NCBI RefSeq assembly: GCF_031085165.1
Contig: NZ_JAVHTY010000001.1
Coordinates: 868,001-932,000 of the forward strand
Source of the DNA: Pseudomonas sp. 102515
GTDB lineage: Bacteria; Pseudomonadota; Gammaproteobacteria; Pseudomonadales; Pseudomonadaceae
DNA length: 64,000 nt
Reading direction: 5' to 3'
In this document: one piece after another, positions 19,685 through 27,762 of the stretch
How positions within the stretch are numbered: position 1 is the stretch's first letter
How the letters are laid out: the number at the start of each line of letters is the position of its first letter
Program-made: the position numbers and the translations under genes
The notes under the pieces: model-generated
The model's database searches: none
The model's input: the letters and a program-made list of their open reading frames with translations, nothing else
Told to the model about the DNA's origin: nothing

Positions 19685-20422
19685 CTAGCGCCAGTAATCC
19701 TCTGGTGCTGCCGGCAATGCCGCCAGCAGGTCACGCAGCCCCTCCCCCCAGCCCTTGCGCAAGGCCTGGAAGTAGGGATCGTGCTCATCGACCCGATGGG
19801 TACTGACCTGCGTCAGGCAATCTCGGGGATAGACCACCAGATCCAGCGGCAGGCCCACCGATAGGTTGCTGCGAATGGTGGCGTCGTAGGACAGCAGCGC
19901 GCAGCGCAGGGCTTCCTGCAGCGGCGTTGCGAAGGTCAGTGCCCGATCCAGGATCGGTTTGCCGTATTTGCTCTCGCCGATCTGGAAATAGGGCGTGTCC
20001 TCGGTGGCACTGATGAAGTTGCCGTGGGGATAGAGATTGAACAGCCCCGGCGCCGCGCCGCGGATCTGCCCGCCCAGGAGAAAGGAACAGCTCAGGTCCA
20101 GGCCATGACCACTGGGGGCGTCTTCGGCATCGCGTTGCAGTACCTCGCGCAGGGTCTGCCCCAGCAAGCGCGCAGCGTCGTAAAGGGTCGGCACCTCATG
20201 CAGGTTGTCCTGAGCGCTGTCCAGGCGCTGCCGCAGCAGGCTGATGACCGCCTGGGAGGTGGCCAGATTGCCCGCTGACTGGATGGCGATCAGGCGCTCA
20301 CCCGGAATCTGGAACAGATGCAGCTTGCGAAAGGTGGCGATGTTGTCGACCCCGGCATTGGTACGGGAATCGGCGACGAACACCAGTCCGTCGTGCAGTT
20401 TCATGGCGACGCAATAGGTCAT
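19685..20422 (-). CDS. Anbu (bacterial proteasome-like, HslV-related) peptidase
   Basis: A 245-residue Ntn-hydrolase of the Anbu/bacterial proteasome homologue family. After removal of Met1 the predicted nucleophile is Thr (MTYCVAMKLHDGLVF); VADSRTNAGVDN is the family signature. The start at 20422 exposes this Thr and has TTGGAGG just upstream; a frame extends to 20461 but would bury the nucleophile. Anbu assembles into open helical or ring-like oligomers; no unfoldase partner is known. It is the last gene of an operon with transglutaminase, alpha-E and ATP-grasp proteins, the standard Anbu neighbourhood, suggesting breakdown of a product made by those enzymes. Confidence 0.92.
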   Translation of the reverse strand: MTYCVAMKLHDGLVFVADSRTNAGVDNIATFRKLHLFQIPGERLIAIQSAGNLATSQAVISLLRQRLDSAQDNLHEVPTLYDAARLLGQTLREVLQRDAEDAPSGHGLDLSCSFLLGGQIRGAAPGLFNLYPHGNFISATEDTPYFQIGESKYGKPILDRALTFATPLQEALRCALLSYDATIRSNLSVGLPLDLVVYPRDCLTQVSTHRVDEHDPYFQALRKGWGEGLRDLLAALPAAPEDYWR

Positions 20423-20520
20423 GCGAACCTCCAATGTTGGGACCGTCGGCGCCGCAGCCACGACGACAAAAAGAAAAGACGGCCAATGGCCGCCTTCTGG
20501 TCAGCTGTAGGCAGCGCTGA

Positions 20521-21330
20521 TCATTGCTGTTGCTGCACCTGCTGCACCTGCTGCAAGGGCTCGACCAACACCTTGGCTTCCATGTGCTCCACCCCACCGC
20601 CCCGACGCATGCCACGTACTGGGCAGGCATCCAGATAGTCCAGGCCGATTGCCAGGCGCAGGTGCCGCTCGGGACGGGCCAGGCGATTGGTGACGTCGTA
20701 GCTGTACCAGGCGCCGTCATGCCAGGCTTCCGCCCAGGCGTGGCTGGAGAGGTGGGCGCTGTCGTCGGTGCACAGATAGCCGGACACATAGCGCGCCGGG
20801 ATGCCCAGGCTACGGGCACAGGCCAGGAAGGCATGGGCATGGTCCTGGCAGACCCCGGCGCCCTTGGCGAAGGCGTCGGCGGCATTGCCGTCCACCGCGG
20901 TGGAGCCGGGCACATAGGTCATGCGCTCGTGCAGGCGCTCCATCAGCTGGATCAGGGTGTCGCGATCCCGCCGACCGTCGCAGACCTCGCGGGCGAAGGT
21001 GGTCAACGCCTCGTCGGCCTCGGTCAGCCGGGTCTGGCGCAGGAAGGGAAACGCAGACGCCTGGCAGGGTTCCGCCTCGAAGGTCTCGTCGATCTCCACC
21101 TGGCCGCTGGCGGTGATGGTGATGGCGTCGTGCGGGGTATCCAGGGTCAGCACATGGAGGATGTTGCCGAAGGGATCGCGCTGCGCCCGCGCCGGGCGTG
21201 GCAGGGCCAGCTCCCAGCCGAGGATCTTCTGCCGGGCATCGTCCTGGGGCGTGAGACGCAGATACTGGATGCTGGCGCGCACCTGATCGGCGTAGCGATA
21301 CAGGGTTTCGTGATGGATCGCGAGTCTCAT
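20521..21330 (-). CDS. Transglutaminase-like cysteine peptidase/transferase
   Basis: A 269-residue protein with an N-terminal bacterial transglutaminase beta-rich domain (1-80) and a transglutaminase core (about 110-220). The catalytic triad is readable as C161 (GAGVCQDHAH), H197 (SSHAWAE) and D212 (YSYDVTNR). It probably cleaves or forms amide bonds in peptides. The last dozen residues are a low-complexity Gln/Val tail encoded by repeated CTGCTGCAC units (about 20527-20556). The start overlaps the alpha-E stop (ATGA); Anbu follows about 100 nt downstream. Confidence 0.9.
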   Translation of the reverse strand: MRLAIHHETLYRYADQVRASIQYLRLTPQDDARQKILGWELALPRPARAQRDPFGNILHVLTLDTPHDAITITASGQVEIDETFEAEPCQASAFPFLRQTRLTEADEALTTFAREVCDGRRDRDTLIQLMERLHERMTYVPGSTAVDGNAADAFAKGAGVCQDHAHAFLACARSLGIPARYVSGYLCTDDSAHLSSHAWAEAWHDGAWYSYDVTNRLARPERHLRLAIGLDYLDACPVRGMRRGGGVEHMEAKVLVEPLQQVQQVQQQQ

Positions 21331-22280
21331 ACGGTCTCCAGGTAAGCGGTGTTGATGGCGCTGCCGAGCTGACGGACATGGACGATGAAACCACCGATCC
21401 AGGCATGGAGCCCTTCCTCAAGCACCTCGTCGATGCTGGTGTAGCGCAGCCGCGCCTCCAGGCCCGCCGCCAGGCGCTTGGCCTCGCGACCGTTTTCGCC
21501 GGGCAGACTGGCCAGCACCCGGTGCAACTCGATCACGCAGGCCAGCAGCGAGCGCGGCAGGTCTTCCTGCAACAGCAGCAGCTCGGCGCCGTTGCGCACG
21601 TTGAGCGCATCACGGTAGAGCTCGGTGTAGGCCTCGAAGGCGCTCAGGGCGCGTAGCAGGGCACTCCACTGATAGAAACCGCGGGCGGAGGCATCGCTGA
21701 TGGCTTCCGCCTCTTCTTCCCCCAGCACCTGGTAGCGGGCATCGAGCATGCGCAGGGTGTTGTCGGCGCGCTCGACGAAGGTGCCCAGGCGGATGAAGCG
21801 ATAGGCGTCGTTTCGCATGATGGTGCCGACGGTGGCGCCGCGGAACAGGTGGGAACGCTCCTTGACCCATTCGCAGAACCGGCTGATGCCGAAGCGGATC
21901 AGGCCGGTGACGGCGATCTCGCGCATCTCCAGCCAGGTGGAGTTGACGTTCTCCCACATGTCGGCGGTGATGCGCCCACGCACCGCGTGGGCATTGCTGC
22001 GCGCGGCCTGCAGGCAGCAATAGATGCTGCCGGGGTTGCGCTCGTCGAGGGCGAAGAAGTGCAGCAGGCGCTCGGGATGCAGGGCCCCGTGCTGTTCCCG
22101 GTAATCATCCAGGGTGCCGGTGATGAGCAGCGGCATGGCCAGTTCATCCAGGCCTCCGCCCTGCCCGCTCTGCGGCATCATCGACAGCGAATAGCTGACG
22201 TCCAGCATCCGCGCGAGATTCTCGGCGCGCTCAAGGTTGCGGGACATCCAGTACAGATCGGCAGCGGTACGACTCAGCAT
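21327..22280 (-). CDS. Alpha-E domain protein
   Basis: A 317-residue all-alpha protein of the alpha-E family (DUF403). The start MLSRTAADLYWMSRNLERAENLARMLD and the internal RLGTFVERADNTLRMLD repeat the family's characteristic E-R-A-(D/E)-N motif. The biochemical role is unknown; alpha-E proteins are consistently encoded with circularly permuted ATP-grasp enzymes and transglutaminases and may modify or shuttle a peptide substrate. It lies 62 nt after the ATP-grasp gene and overlaps the transglutaminase start by 4 nt. Confidence 0.9.
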   Translation of the reverse strand: MLSRTAADLYWMSRNLERAENLARMLDVSYSLSMMPQSGQGGGLDELAMPLLITGTLDDYREQHGALHPERLLHFFALDERNPGSIYCCLQAARSNAHAVRGRITADMWENVNSTWLEMREIAVTGLIRFGISRFCEWVKERSHLFRGATVGTIMRNDAYRFIRLGTFVERADNTLRMLDARYQVLGEEEAEAISDASARGFYQWSALLRALSAFEAYTELYRDALNVRNGAELLLLQEDLPRSLLACVIELHRVLASLPGENGREAKRLAAGLEARLRYTSIDEVLEEGLHAWIGGFIVHVRQLGSAINTAYLETV

Positions 22281-22342
22281 GGTGGGGTCGCCTTTCAAAG
22301 GTCCTTGCGAGGCCGCCGTGGCGGCCACTGTTTCATGGCGAT

Positions 22343-23752
22343 CTAGTCCTGGACCACCCAGGTGTCCTTGGTGCCGCCACCCTGGGAGGAATTGACCACC
22401 AGCGAGCCTTCGCGCAGGGCGACCCGGGTGAGGCCACCGGGCACCAGACGCGTCTTGCGCCCGGACAGCACGAAGGGCCGCAGGTCGATGTGCCGTGGTG
22501 CGATACCGTTCTCGACAAAGGTCGGGCACGTGGACAGCGACAGCGTCGGCTGGGCGATGTAGGCGCTGGGATTGGCCTTGAGCCGCGCGCGGAAGGCTTC
22601 GATCTCCATGCTGCTGGCGGAGGGGCCGACCAGCATGCCGTAGCCGCCGGAGCCATGGACTTCCTTGACCACCAGCTCGGGCAGGTTGGCCAGGACATGG
22701 GACAGCTCGTCCGGCTTGCGGCACTGCCAGGTGGGCACGTTGTAAAGGATGGGTTCTTCGCTGAGATAGAAGCGGATCATCTCCGGCACATAGGGATAGA
22801 TCGACTTGTCGTCGGCCACCCCGGTGCCTATGGCATTGGCCAGGATGACGTTGCCGGCGCGATAGGCGGCGAGCAGGCCGGGCACACCGAGCATGGAGTC
22901 CGGATTGAAGGCCAGGGGGTCGAGGAAGGCGTCGTCCAGTCGACGATAGATGACATCTACCTTGCGGAAACCCGAGGTGGTGCGCATGAACACCTGTTCG
23001 TCGCGCACCAGCAGATCGGCCCCCTCTACCAGTTCCACGCCCATCTCGCGAGCCAGGAAGGCGTGTTCGAAGTAGGCACTGTTGAAACGCCCCGGGGTGA
23101 GGACCACCACGGTGGGGTTGTTGACCGGGGTAGAGCTGCGCAGGGTATCGAGGAGGATGTTCGGGTAGTGGTCGATGGGCGCGATGCGCTCCAGGGTGAA
23201 CAGCTCGGGAAACAGCCGCATCATCATCTTGCGGTTCTCGAGCATGTAGGACACGCCGCTCGGGGTGCGCAGGTTGTCTTCCAGCACGTAGTAGGCGCCG
23301 TCGCCATCGCGCACCAGATCGACCCCGGCGATATGGGCGTAGATGCCATTGGGCAGGTCCAGCCCCTGCATGGCCAGCTGGTACTGGTCGTTGGCCAGCA
23401 CCTGCTCGGCGGGGATGACCCCGGCCTTGATGATACGCTGGTCGTGATAGAGATCGTGGAGAAAGAGATTCAGCGCCTGGACGCGCTGGATGCAGCCGCG
23501 TTCGATGATCTGCCATTCGCTGGCGGGAATGGCGCGCGGCAAGGCGTCGAAGGGAATCAGGCGCTCCGTGCCCTGCTCGTCGCCATAGAGAGTGAAGGTG
23601 ATCCCGGCGCGATGGAACAGCAAGTCGGCTTCACGCCGCCGCTGGGCCAGGAGTTCCGGGGGTGTCTCGCTCAGCCACTGGGCGTAGCGACCATAATGCG
23701 GTCGGCATCGTGCCTGGACGTCATACATCTCGTTATACAGTTGGCGGCTCAT
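22343..23752 (-). CDS. Circularly permuted ATP-grasp ligase-like protein
   Basis: A 469-residue member of the circularly permuted ATP-grasp type 2 family (DUF404/DUF407). Visible blocks are FDALPRAI, LEDNLRTPSGVSYMLENR, VVLTPGRFNSAYFEHAFLAREMG, and the C-terminal KEVHGSGGYGMLVGPSAS ATP-grasp lysine and glycine loop. It is predicted to ligate carboxylate to amine, probably in peptide bond formation, but the product is unknown. The start at 23752 has a strong AAGGAGA. It is the first gene of the operon and lies 22 nt after the predicted sigma-54 start site. Confidence 0.92.
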   Translation of the reverse strand: MSRQLYNEMYDVQARCRPHYGRYAQWLSETPPELLAQRRREADLLFHRAGITFTLYGDEQGTERLIPFDALPRAIPASEWQIIERGCIQRVQALNLFLHDLYHDQRIIKAGVIPAEQVLANDQYQLAMQGLDLPNGIYAHIAGVDLVRDGDGAYYVLEDNLRTPSGVSYMLENRKMMMRLFPELFTLERIAPIDHYPNILLDTLRSSTPVNNPTVVVLTPGRFNSAYFEHAFLAREMGVELVEGADLLVRDEQVFMRTTSGFRKVDVIYRRLDDAFLDPLAFNPDSMLGVPGLLAAYRAGNVILANAIGTGVADDKSIYPYVPEMIRFYLSEEPILYNVPTWQCRKPDELSHVLANLPELVVKEVHGSGGYGMLVGPSASSMEIEAFRARLKANPSAYIAQPTLSLSTCPTFVENGIAPRHIDLRPFVLSGRKTRLVPGGLTRVALREGSLVVNSSQGGGTKDTWVVQD

Positions 23753-23783
23753 GCCGATCTCCTTGTCACCCACGGTGCAGCTT

Positions 23784-23800
23784 CGCAAGCCGCGTGCCAG
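23784..23800 (-). promoter_or_regulatory. Sigma-54 promoter of the ATP-grasp/alpha-E/transglutaminase/Anbu operon
   Basis: Read on the minus strand the site is CTGGCACGCGGCTTGCG: TGGCAC (-24) and TTGC (-12) with GG and GC exactly 10 nt apart, matching the RpoN consensus at every key base. The predicted start near 23774 leaves a 22-nt leader carrying the AAGGAGA ribosome site of the first gene. Confidence 0.8.
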
Positions 23801-23843
23801 CGCCGGGGCCCTGTAGATCAAGCCCTTGCATGGCCGCGAGGCG

Positions 23844-23888
23844 TGCGGTGCACCAAAGCCAGGCACGTAAGCGTGCACATGCACCGCA
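23844..23888. promoter_or_regulatory. NtrC-like dyad sites upstream of the sigma-54 promoter
   Basis: Dyads resembling the NtrC consensus (GCACC-N5-GGTGC): GCACGTAAGCGTGC at 23863-23876, GGTGCACC at 23847-23854, and a 9-bp inverted pair TGCGGTGCA (23844-23852) / TGCACCGCA (23880-23888) around them. They lie 45-90 bp upstream of the -24 box, where an enhancer-binding protein could sit. NtrC is the best guess; another activator is possible. Confidence 0.5.
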
Positions 23889-24008
23889 ACGTTTCCGTCA
23901 TGAGCCTAAGACGGTGCGCCAGGCGGAAAGTGCGATGATTGAGCGGCGGAGTGATTTCAGAAGAAGAGACGGACATCCCGGGCGGGATGCCGCCTCGAGG
24001 GGCGGGGA

Positions 24009-24350
24009 TCAGGCGGAGCTGCGGCTGACTTCCTGGGTGACGCCCCAGCCATCGAGCTGACCACCCAGGGGCACCACGACGGCCTCGAGATCGCTCTCGA
24101 AATCGTCGATGGTGGCATGGGTGGCGAACATCACCTTGCTGACCTGCAGATGCCAGCCACCCTCTTCGTGGGGCATCACCTGGGTATTGAGGGATTCGCC
24201 ATGAAACTGGTCCGCGGCGATGCGGGCCTTGCCTTCATCGGCGAAGATGGCGAAGAAGTCGATGGAATGGAAGCGGGCGAAGTCGAAGCCGCCCTCCTTC
24301 ATCCGCTGCAGCAGGTTCAAGCTCACATCATCGGCAAACGACAAGGACAT
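24009..24350 (-). CDS. rraB: RraB-family ribonuclease E regulator
   Basis: A 113-residue acidic protein of the RraB (regulator of ribonuclease activity B) family. In E. coli RraB binds RNase E and changes the spectrum of RNA decay. The family pattern is visible: an N-terminal helix (MSLSFADDVSLNLLQRMKEGG), FFAIFADEGKARIAADQF, and a C-terminal ferredoxin-like half ending in DGWGV. It stands alone between the Anbu operon promoter region and speE. Confidence 0.82.
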   Translation of the reverse strand: MSLSFADDVSLNLLQRMKEGGFDFARFHSIDFFAIFADEGKARIAADQFHGESLNTQVMPHEEGGWHLQVSKVMFATHATIDDFESDLEAVVVPLGGQLDGWGVTQEVSRSSA

Positions 24351-24454
24351 GGGACAACCCTCCTCTGGTTCGGATGATCTTCTCGCGGCGCTGTCGCTAC
24401 CGACGCACCGCGAGTCGCGGCTGAGAACTCGAACGGTGCCGCGGCCGCCAGGGC

Positions 24455-25306
24455 TTACGCCTTGCCAATGGCCTCCAGCACGTATCGAGGTAGAGCAAAG
24501 GCAGCGGCATGCAGCTCCGGGGTGTAGTAACGGGTCTGGATGCCTGTATCACTGTAGCGCTGCGCCAGGGTTTCGGCATCTTGCCGACGCAAGGTCGTGT
24601 CCTTGCTGCCCCAGGCGAGGGTCATGACGCCCCCTATGTAGGTAGGCACCGCTGACAGATAAAAGTGCCAGTCGGCGAACAGCCCGGACAGGCGGCTGGC
24701 GGTGGTCTTGACCTCGTCCAGCTGCAGGAAGGGGGTACCGTTCTGGGCCACCATCACGCCGCCCTCGTTCAGGCAGCGATGGCAGGCCTGATAGAAGTTC
24801 TCCGAGAACAGTACCTCGGCCGGGCCGATGGGATCGGTCGAGTCGGAGATGATGACGTCGTAGCGCTCGGTGGTGTTGGCGACGAAGTTCATGCCGTCGT
24901 CGATCACCAGATTCAGTCGCGGATCGTCGAAGGCGCCCGCCGAGTGACCGGGGAAGTGCTCCTTGCACATCTCCACCACCGAACCGTCGATCTCGACCAT
25001 GGTGATGTGCTCGACGCCCCGGTGCTTGGCCACTTCGCGCAGGATGCCGCCGTCGCCACCGCCGATGATGAGCACCCGCTTAGGCGCCGGATGGGCGAGC
25101 AGCGGCACCTGGGTGAGCATCTCGTGATAGATGAATTCGTCGGCCTCGGTGGTTTGGATGACGCCATCCAGCGCCATCACCTTGCCCAGCACGGCGTTCT
25201 GGAAGATCACCAGGTGCTGGTGCTCGGTACGCACCTCGTGGAGCAGGCGCTCGACGGTGAATCTCTGGCCATAGCCGTCGTAGAGGGTTTCCAGGTAGTC
25301 GCTCAT
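24455..25306 (-). CDS. speE: Polyamine aminopropyltransferase (spermidine synthase)
   Basis: A 283-residue Rossmann-fold enzyme that transfers aminopropyl from decarboxylated S-adenosylmethionine to putrescine, giving spermidine and methylthioadenosine. Motifs seen: DGVIQTTEADEFIYHEML, VLIIGGGDGGILREV, the acidic MVEIDGSVVEM, DDGMNFV and the catalytic-acid region IISDSTDPIGPAEVLF. The start at 25306 has GGAG 7-10 nt upstream. Its by-product methylthioadenosine feeds the methionine salvage pathway, whose genes mtnBDC lie just upstream on the same strand. Confidence 0.94.
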   Translation of the reverse strand: MSDYLETLYDGYGQRFTVERLLHEVRTEHQHLVIFQNAVLGKVMALDGVIQTTEADEFIYHEMLTQVPLLAHPAPKRVLIIGGGDGGILREVAKHRGVEHITMVEIDGSVVEMCKEHFPGHSAGAFDDPRLNLVIDDGMNFVANTTERYDVIISDSTDPIGPAEVLFSENFYQACHRCLNEGGVMVAQNGTPFLQLDEVKTTASRLSGLFADWHFYLSAVPTYIGGVMTLAWGSKDTTLRRQDAETLAQRYSDTGIQTRYYTPELHAAAFALPRYVLEAIGKA

Positions 25307-25337
25307 GTCGATCTCCGCAGGTGGCGGGCCGAGACAG

Positions 25338-25366
25338 ACAATGCCCGGCCAAAAGCCGGGCATTGT
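25338..25366 (-). terminator. Perfect 12-bp hairpin between PLDc_N gene and speE
   Basis: ACAATGCCCGGC and GCCGGGCATTGT form a perfect stem around a CAAAA loop. On the minus strand it follows the 71-residue membrane protein gene and precedes speE, without a clear T-run. It may be a terminator of the former or a leader structure of speE. Confidence 0.5.
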
Positions 25367-25402
25367 AAGAGCTGGATGTGACAGGCTCCAGCGTTGCGCT
25401 GG

Positions 25403-25618
25403 CTAGCCTTTGTGCGTAGGCGCGGTGGCCGATCGATTGCCGCGCGGACCGGCGGCGGCCCAGGCGATCAAACCGATCACCGGCAGCACGATGATAAGCA
25501 CCGTCCAGACGATCTTGGCGTTGTGGGTGCTGTCACTGCGGATGACGTTGACGATGGCCCAGATGTCGAGCAGGAAGACGATGAAGCCCAGTACACCGCC
25601 GATGGTGGAATTGATCAT
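25403..25618 (-). CDS. Small PLDc_N-type membrane protein
   Basis: A 71-residue protein with two hydrophobic segments (about 5-25 and 36-58), typical of the phospholipase D nuclease N-terminal (PLDc_N) superfamily: IVFLLDIWAIVNVIRSD, then KIVWTVLIIVLPVIGLIAWAAAGPRG. Stand-alone PLDc_N proteins are small membrane proteins of unknown function. The tail is short and polar. It lies 102 nt downstream of mtnC and may have its own promoter. Confidence 0.8.
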   Translation of the reverse strand: MINSTIGGVLGFIVFLLDIWAIVNVIRSDSTHNAKIVWTVLIIVLPVIGLIAWAAAGPRGNRSATAPTHKG

Positions 25619-25720
25619 GTCGCGACTCCCGTTGCGAGGACACAGGTCTCGTCACTTGGGACTGGCGATGGGGCCACCAAGTTCGGCCGGCTCGCTTGGC
25701 AGCGGCGCCGGACGCGGGCT

Positions 25721-26407
25721 TCAAGCGAAGGTCGCGAGATCGATGTCGGCGAAGGACGCCACGCACGGGTGGTCGCCCAGCTGGCCACCGGCACGCACCA
25801 GGCCGCAGGTCGGCAGACCGGCCTGGCGCGCGGCATCCAGCTCTTCCACCACATCGGAAAGGAACAGCAGTTCCGCCGGCGCGTGGGTGGTCGCCGAGGC
25901 GATGCGGGCATAGGACGCGGCCTCGCGCTTGCCGCCGGTCAGGGTATCGAAATACCCGGAAAACAAAGGCGTGAGATCGCCATGCTCGGAGCAGCCGAAG
26001 ATCAGCTTCTGCGCCTGGATCGAGCCCGAGGAATAGACGTACAGCGGCAGTCCGGCGGCATGCCACTGGCGTAGGGCCTGGACGGCATCGGGATAGACGT
26101 GCCCCTTGAGGGTTCCGGCGCGGTAGCCCTGCTCCCACACCTGCCCCTGCAGGGCCTTGAGCGGCGTAGCCTTGCGGTCGGTGGCGATCCACTCCAGCAG
26201 GATGGCGATCACCCGCTCCACGTCGGCGTCCAGCTCGCCGGCTTCGGCGCGCACGGCGTCGAGTTGCTCGGCTACCGCCGGCGTTCCCGCATGGGCGCGC
26301 ACAAGAGCCGGGAGGTGCTCGCGGGCATAGGGAAAGAGCACGTCGAAGACGAAGCTGACCGCGCTGGTGGTGCCCTCGATATCGGTGAGGATGGCCTTGA
26401 TCGTCAC
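25721..26407 (-). CDS. mtnC: Enolase-phosphatase E1 (acireductone synthase)
   Basis: A 228-residue HAD-superfamily enzyme that converts 2,3-diketo-5-methylthiopentyl-1-phosphate to acireductone in methionine salvage. The HAD nucleophile region is [16 protein letters not shown], motif II is YVYSSGS, and the C-terminal [16 protein letters not shown] carries the metal-binding acid. The start is a GTG at 26407 that overlaps the mtnD stop (GTGA). Length is normal for bacterial MtnC. Confidence 0.94.
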   Translation of the reverse strand: MTIKAILTDIEGTTSAVSFVFDVLFPYAREHLPALVRAHAGTPAVAEQLDAVRAEAGELDADVERVIAILLEWIATDRKATPLKALQGQVWEQGYRAGTLKGHVYPDAVQALRQWHAAGLPLYVYSSGSIQAQKLIFGCSEHGDLTPLFSGYFDTLTGGKREAASYARIASATTHAPAELLFLSDVVEELDAARQAGLPTCGLVRAGGQLGDHPCVASFADIDLATFA

Positions 26408-26955
26408 GCCTCGACCTCCAGGCGCGGGAAGCGCTGGGCGATGTCCACGCCGGTGAAGTGGGCGACCCAGCCGTCGGGATTGTCGAACAGGCGGATGGCA
26501 ACGAAGGATGGCGACTCGCTCATGTCGAACCAGTGCGGCGTACCGGCCGGCACCGAGATGAGGTCGTCCTTCTCGCAGAGCACGGCATAGACCTGGTCCT
26601 CGATGTGCAGGGTGAAGAGGCCCTGGCCGGCAACGAAGAAGCGCACCTCGTCCTCGTTGTGACGATGCTCTTCGAGGAACTTGGCGCGCAGTGCCTCCTT
26701 CTGCGGATGCTCGGGATGCATGCTGATGACGTCGATGGTCTGGTAGCCGCGCTCCTGGATAAGGCGATCGATCTCCGGCCGGTAGGCGGCGATTACCTCC
26801 TCCTGGCTGGCGCCGGGCGCCACCGGGGCGGTGGCCTGCCAGCGCTCGAAACGCACCCCGACCTCGGCCAGGGTGGCGGCGATGTGCTCGCCATCGCTGA
26901 TCACCTTCAGCGGCTGGCGGGGTTCGGCATCGTGGTAGACGGTCAGTCGGCTCAT
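26404..26955 (-). CDS. mtnD: Acireductone dioxygenase
   Basis: A 183-residue cupin metalloenzyme that cleaves acireductone with oxygen to 2-keto-4-methylthiobutyrate and formate with Fe, or off-pathway products with Ni. The metal site is [12 protein letters not shown] plus a later His in GTPHWFDM. The start at 26955 (MSRLTVYHD) fits the family. It overlaps both mtnB and mtnC by 4 nt, so the three genes are translationally coupled. Confidence 0.94.
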   Translation of the reverse strand: MSRLTVYHDAEPRQPLKVISDGEHIAATLAEVGVRFERWQATAPVAPGASQEEVIAAYRPEIDRLIQERGYQTIDVISMHPEHPQKEALRAKFLEEHRHNEDEVRFFVAGQGLFTLHIEDQVYAVLCEKDDLISVPAGTPHWFDMSESPSFVAIRLFDNPDGWVAHFTGVDIAQRFPRLEVEA

Positions 26956-27566
26956 GGACGCAGGCTCCGGGTCTTGAGTTCGCATTCGAAGAGGAATTCG
27001 AAGGCTTCCACGTGGCGCAGGGCATCGGCCATGCGCGGACCCCAAGTATAGAGGCCGTGTCCGCGGATCAGGTATCCCACGCAGTCGGGATGCACGTCCA
27101 GCCAGGTCTGCACCCTGTCGGCCAGGCGCGGGATCTCCTGGTCGTTGTCGAACACCGGGATCTCCACCCGCACGTCGTGGGTGGTCACGCCATGCAGGGC
27201 CTTCTGCAGCTCGTAACCGTCCAGCAGCAGGCGATCGCCTTCGAGCTGGCGCGAGAGCACCGTCGAGTTCACCGAATGGGTGTGCAGCACGGCGCCGATT
27301 TCCGGCTGCCAGCGATAGAGCTGGGTATGCAGCGCGGTCTCGGCCGAGGGCTTCTTGGCCTCCAGCGGCGTGCCGTCGAGATCGGTGGCGAGGACGTCGT
27401 CCAGCTCCAGCTGTCCCTTGTGCTTGCCGGACACGGTCAGCAGCAGGCGACTGTCGGACAGCCGTACCGAATAGTTGCTGCTGGTGGCCGGCGACCAGCC
27501 GCGGCCATAGAGGAAGCGACCGGCGTCGATGATTTCCCGGGCCAGTTGCTCACGCTGCTGGATCAT
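26952..27566 (-). CDS. mtnB: Methylthioribulose-1-phosphate dehydratase
   Basis: A 204-residue class II aldolase-fold zinc enzyme that dehydrates 5-methylthioribulose-1-phosphate. Motifs: [22 protein letters not shown], the zinc pair [12 protein letters not shown] and the catalytic/zinc region [18 protein letters not shown] precedes the start at 27566. It is the first gene of mtnB-mtnD-mtnC; mtnA and mtnP, needed for a complete cycle, are not in this window. Confidence 0.94.
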   Translation of the reverse strand: MIQQREQLAREIIDAGRFLYGRGWSPATSSNYSVRLSDSRLLLTVSGKHKGQLELDDVLATDLDGTPLEAKKPSAETALHTQLYRWQPEIGAVLHTHSVNSTVLSRQLEGDRLLLDGYELQKALHGVTTHDVRVEIPVFDNDQEIPRLADRVQTWLDVHPDCVGYLIRGHGLYTWGPRMADALRHVEAFEFLFECELKTRSLRP

Positions 27567-27685
27567 GGAGGGTTCTCCTGGGTTCTGTAGGAAAAGTCGC
27601 CAAGCGACGGTCAGGCGAGGCGCAACGACCAAAGGGAGTAACAGCCAACGGCTGGCCCGAAGGGTGAGCGCCAGCGAATCAAAAC

Positions 27686-27723
27686 GCTGAGGAAGCAGAG
27701 TTTACGAGAGGCGAATGAGCATT
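27686..27723 (-). repeat. 38-nt dispersed repeat core, copy 1
   Basis: On the minus strand this begins AATGCTCATT, has CGTAAACTC in the middle and ends CTCAGC. It matches the core at 41274-41311 at 32 of 38 positions without gaps. Both copies lie in intergenic DNA; the surroundings (about 27600-27760) also contain short inverted pieces. Confidence 0.6.
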
Positions 27724-27762
27724 GCGACCGGGCTGGCGATCCAGGTGTTTTTCAACGAAGCA

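Noticed and set aside
21327-23516. A possible fusion of the alpha-E protein with an upstream N-terminal extension of about 400 residues
   Set aside because: The extension lies in a wrong frame of the ATP-grasp gene and is Arg/Pro-rich without motifs; the family start is at 22280.
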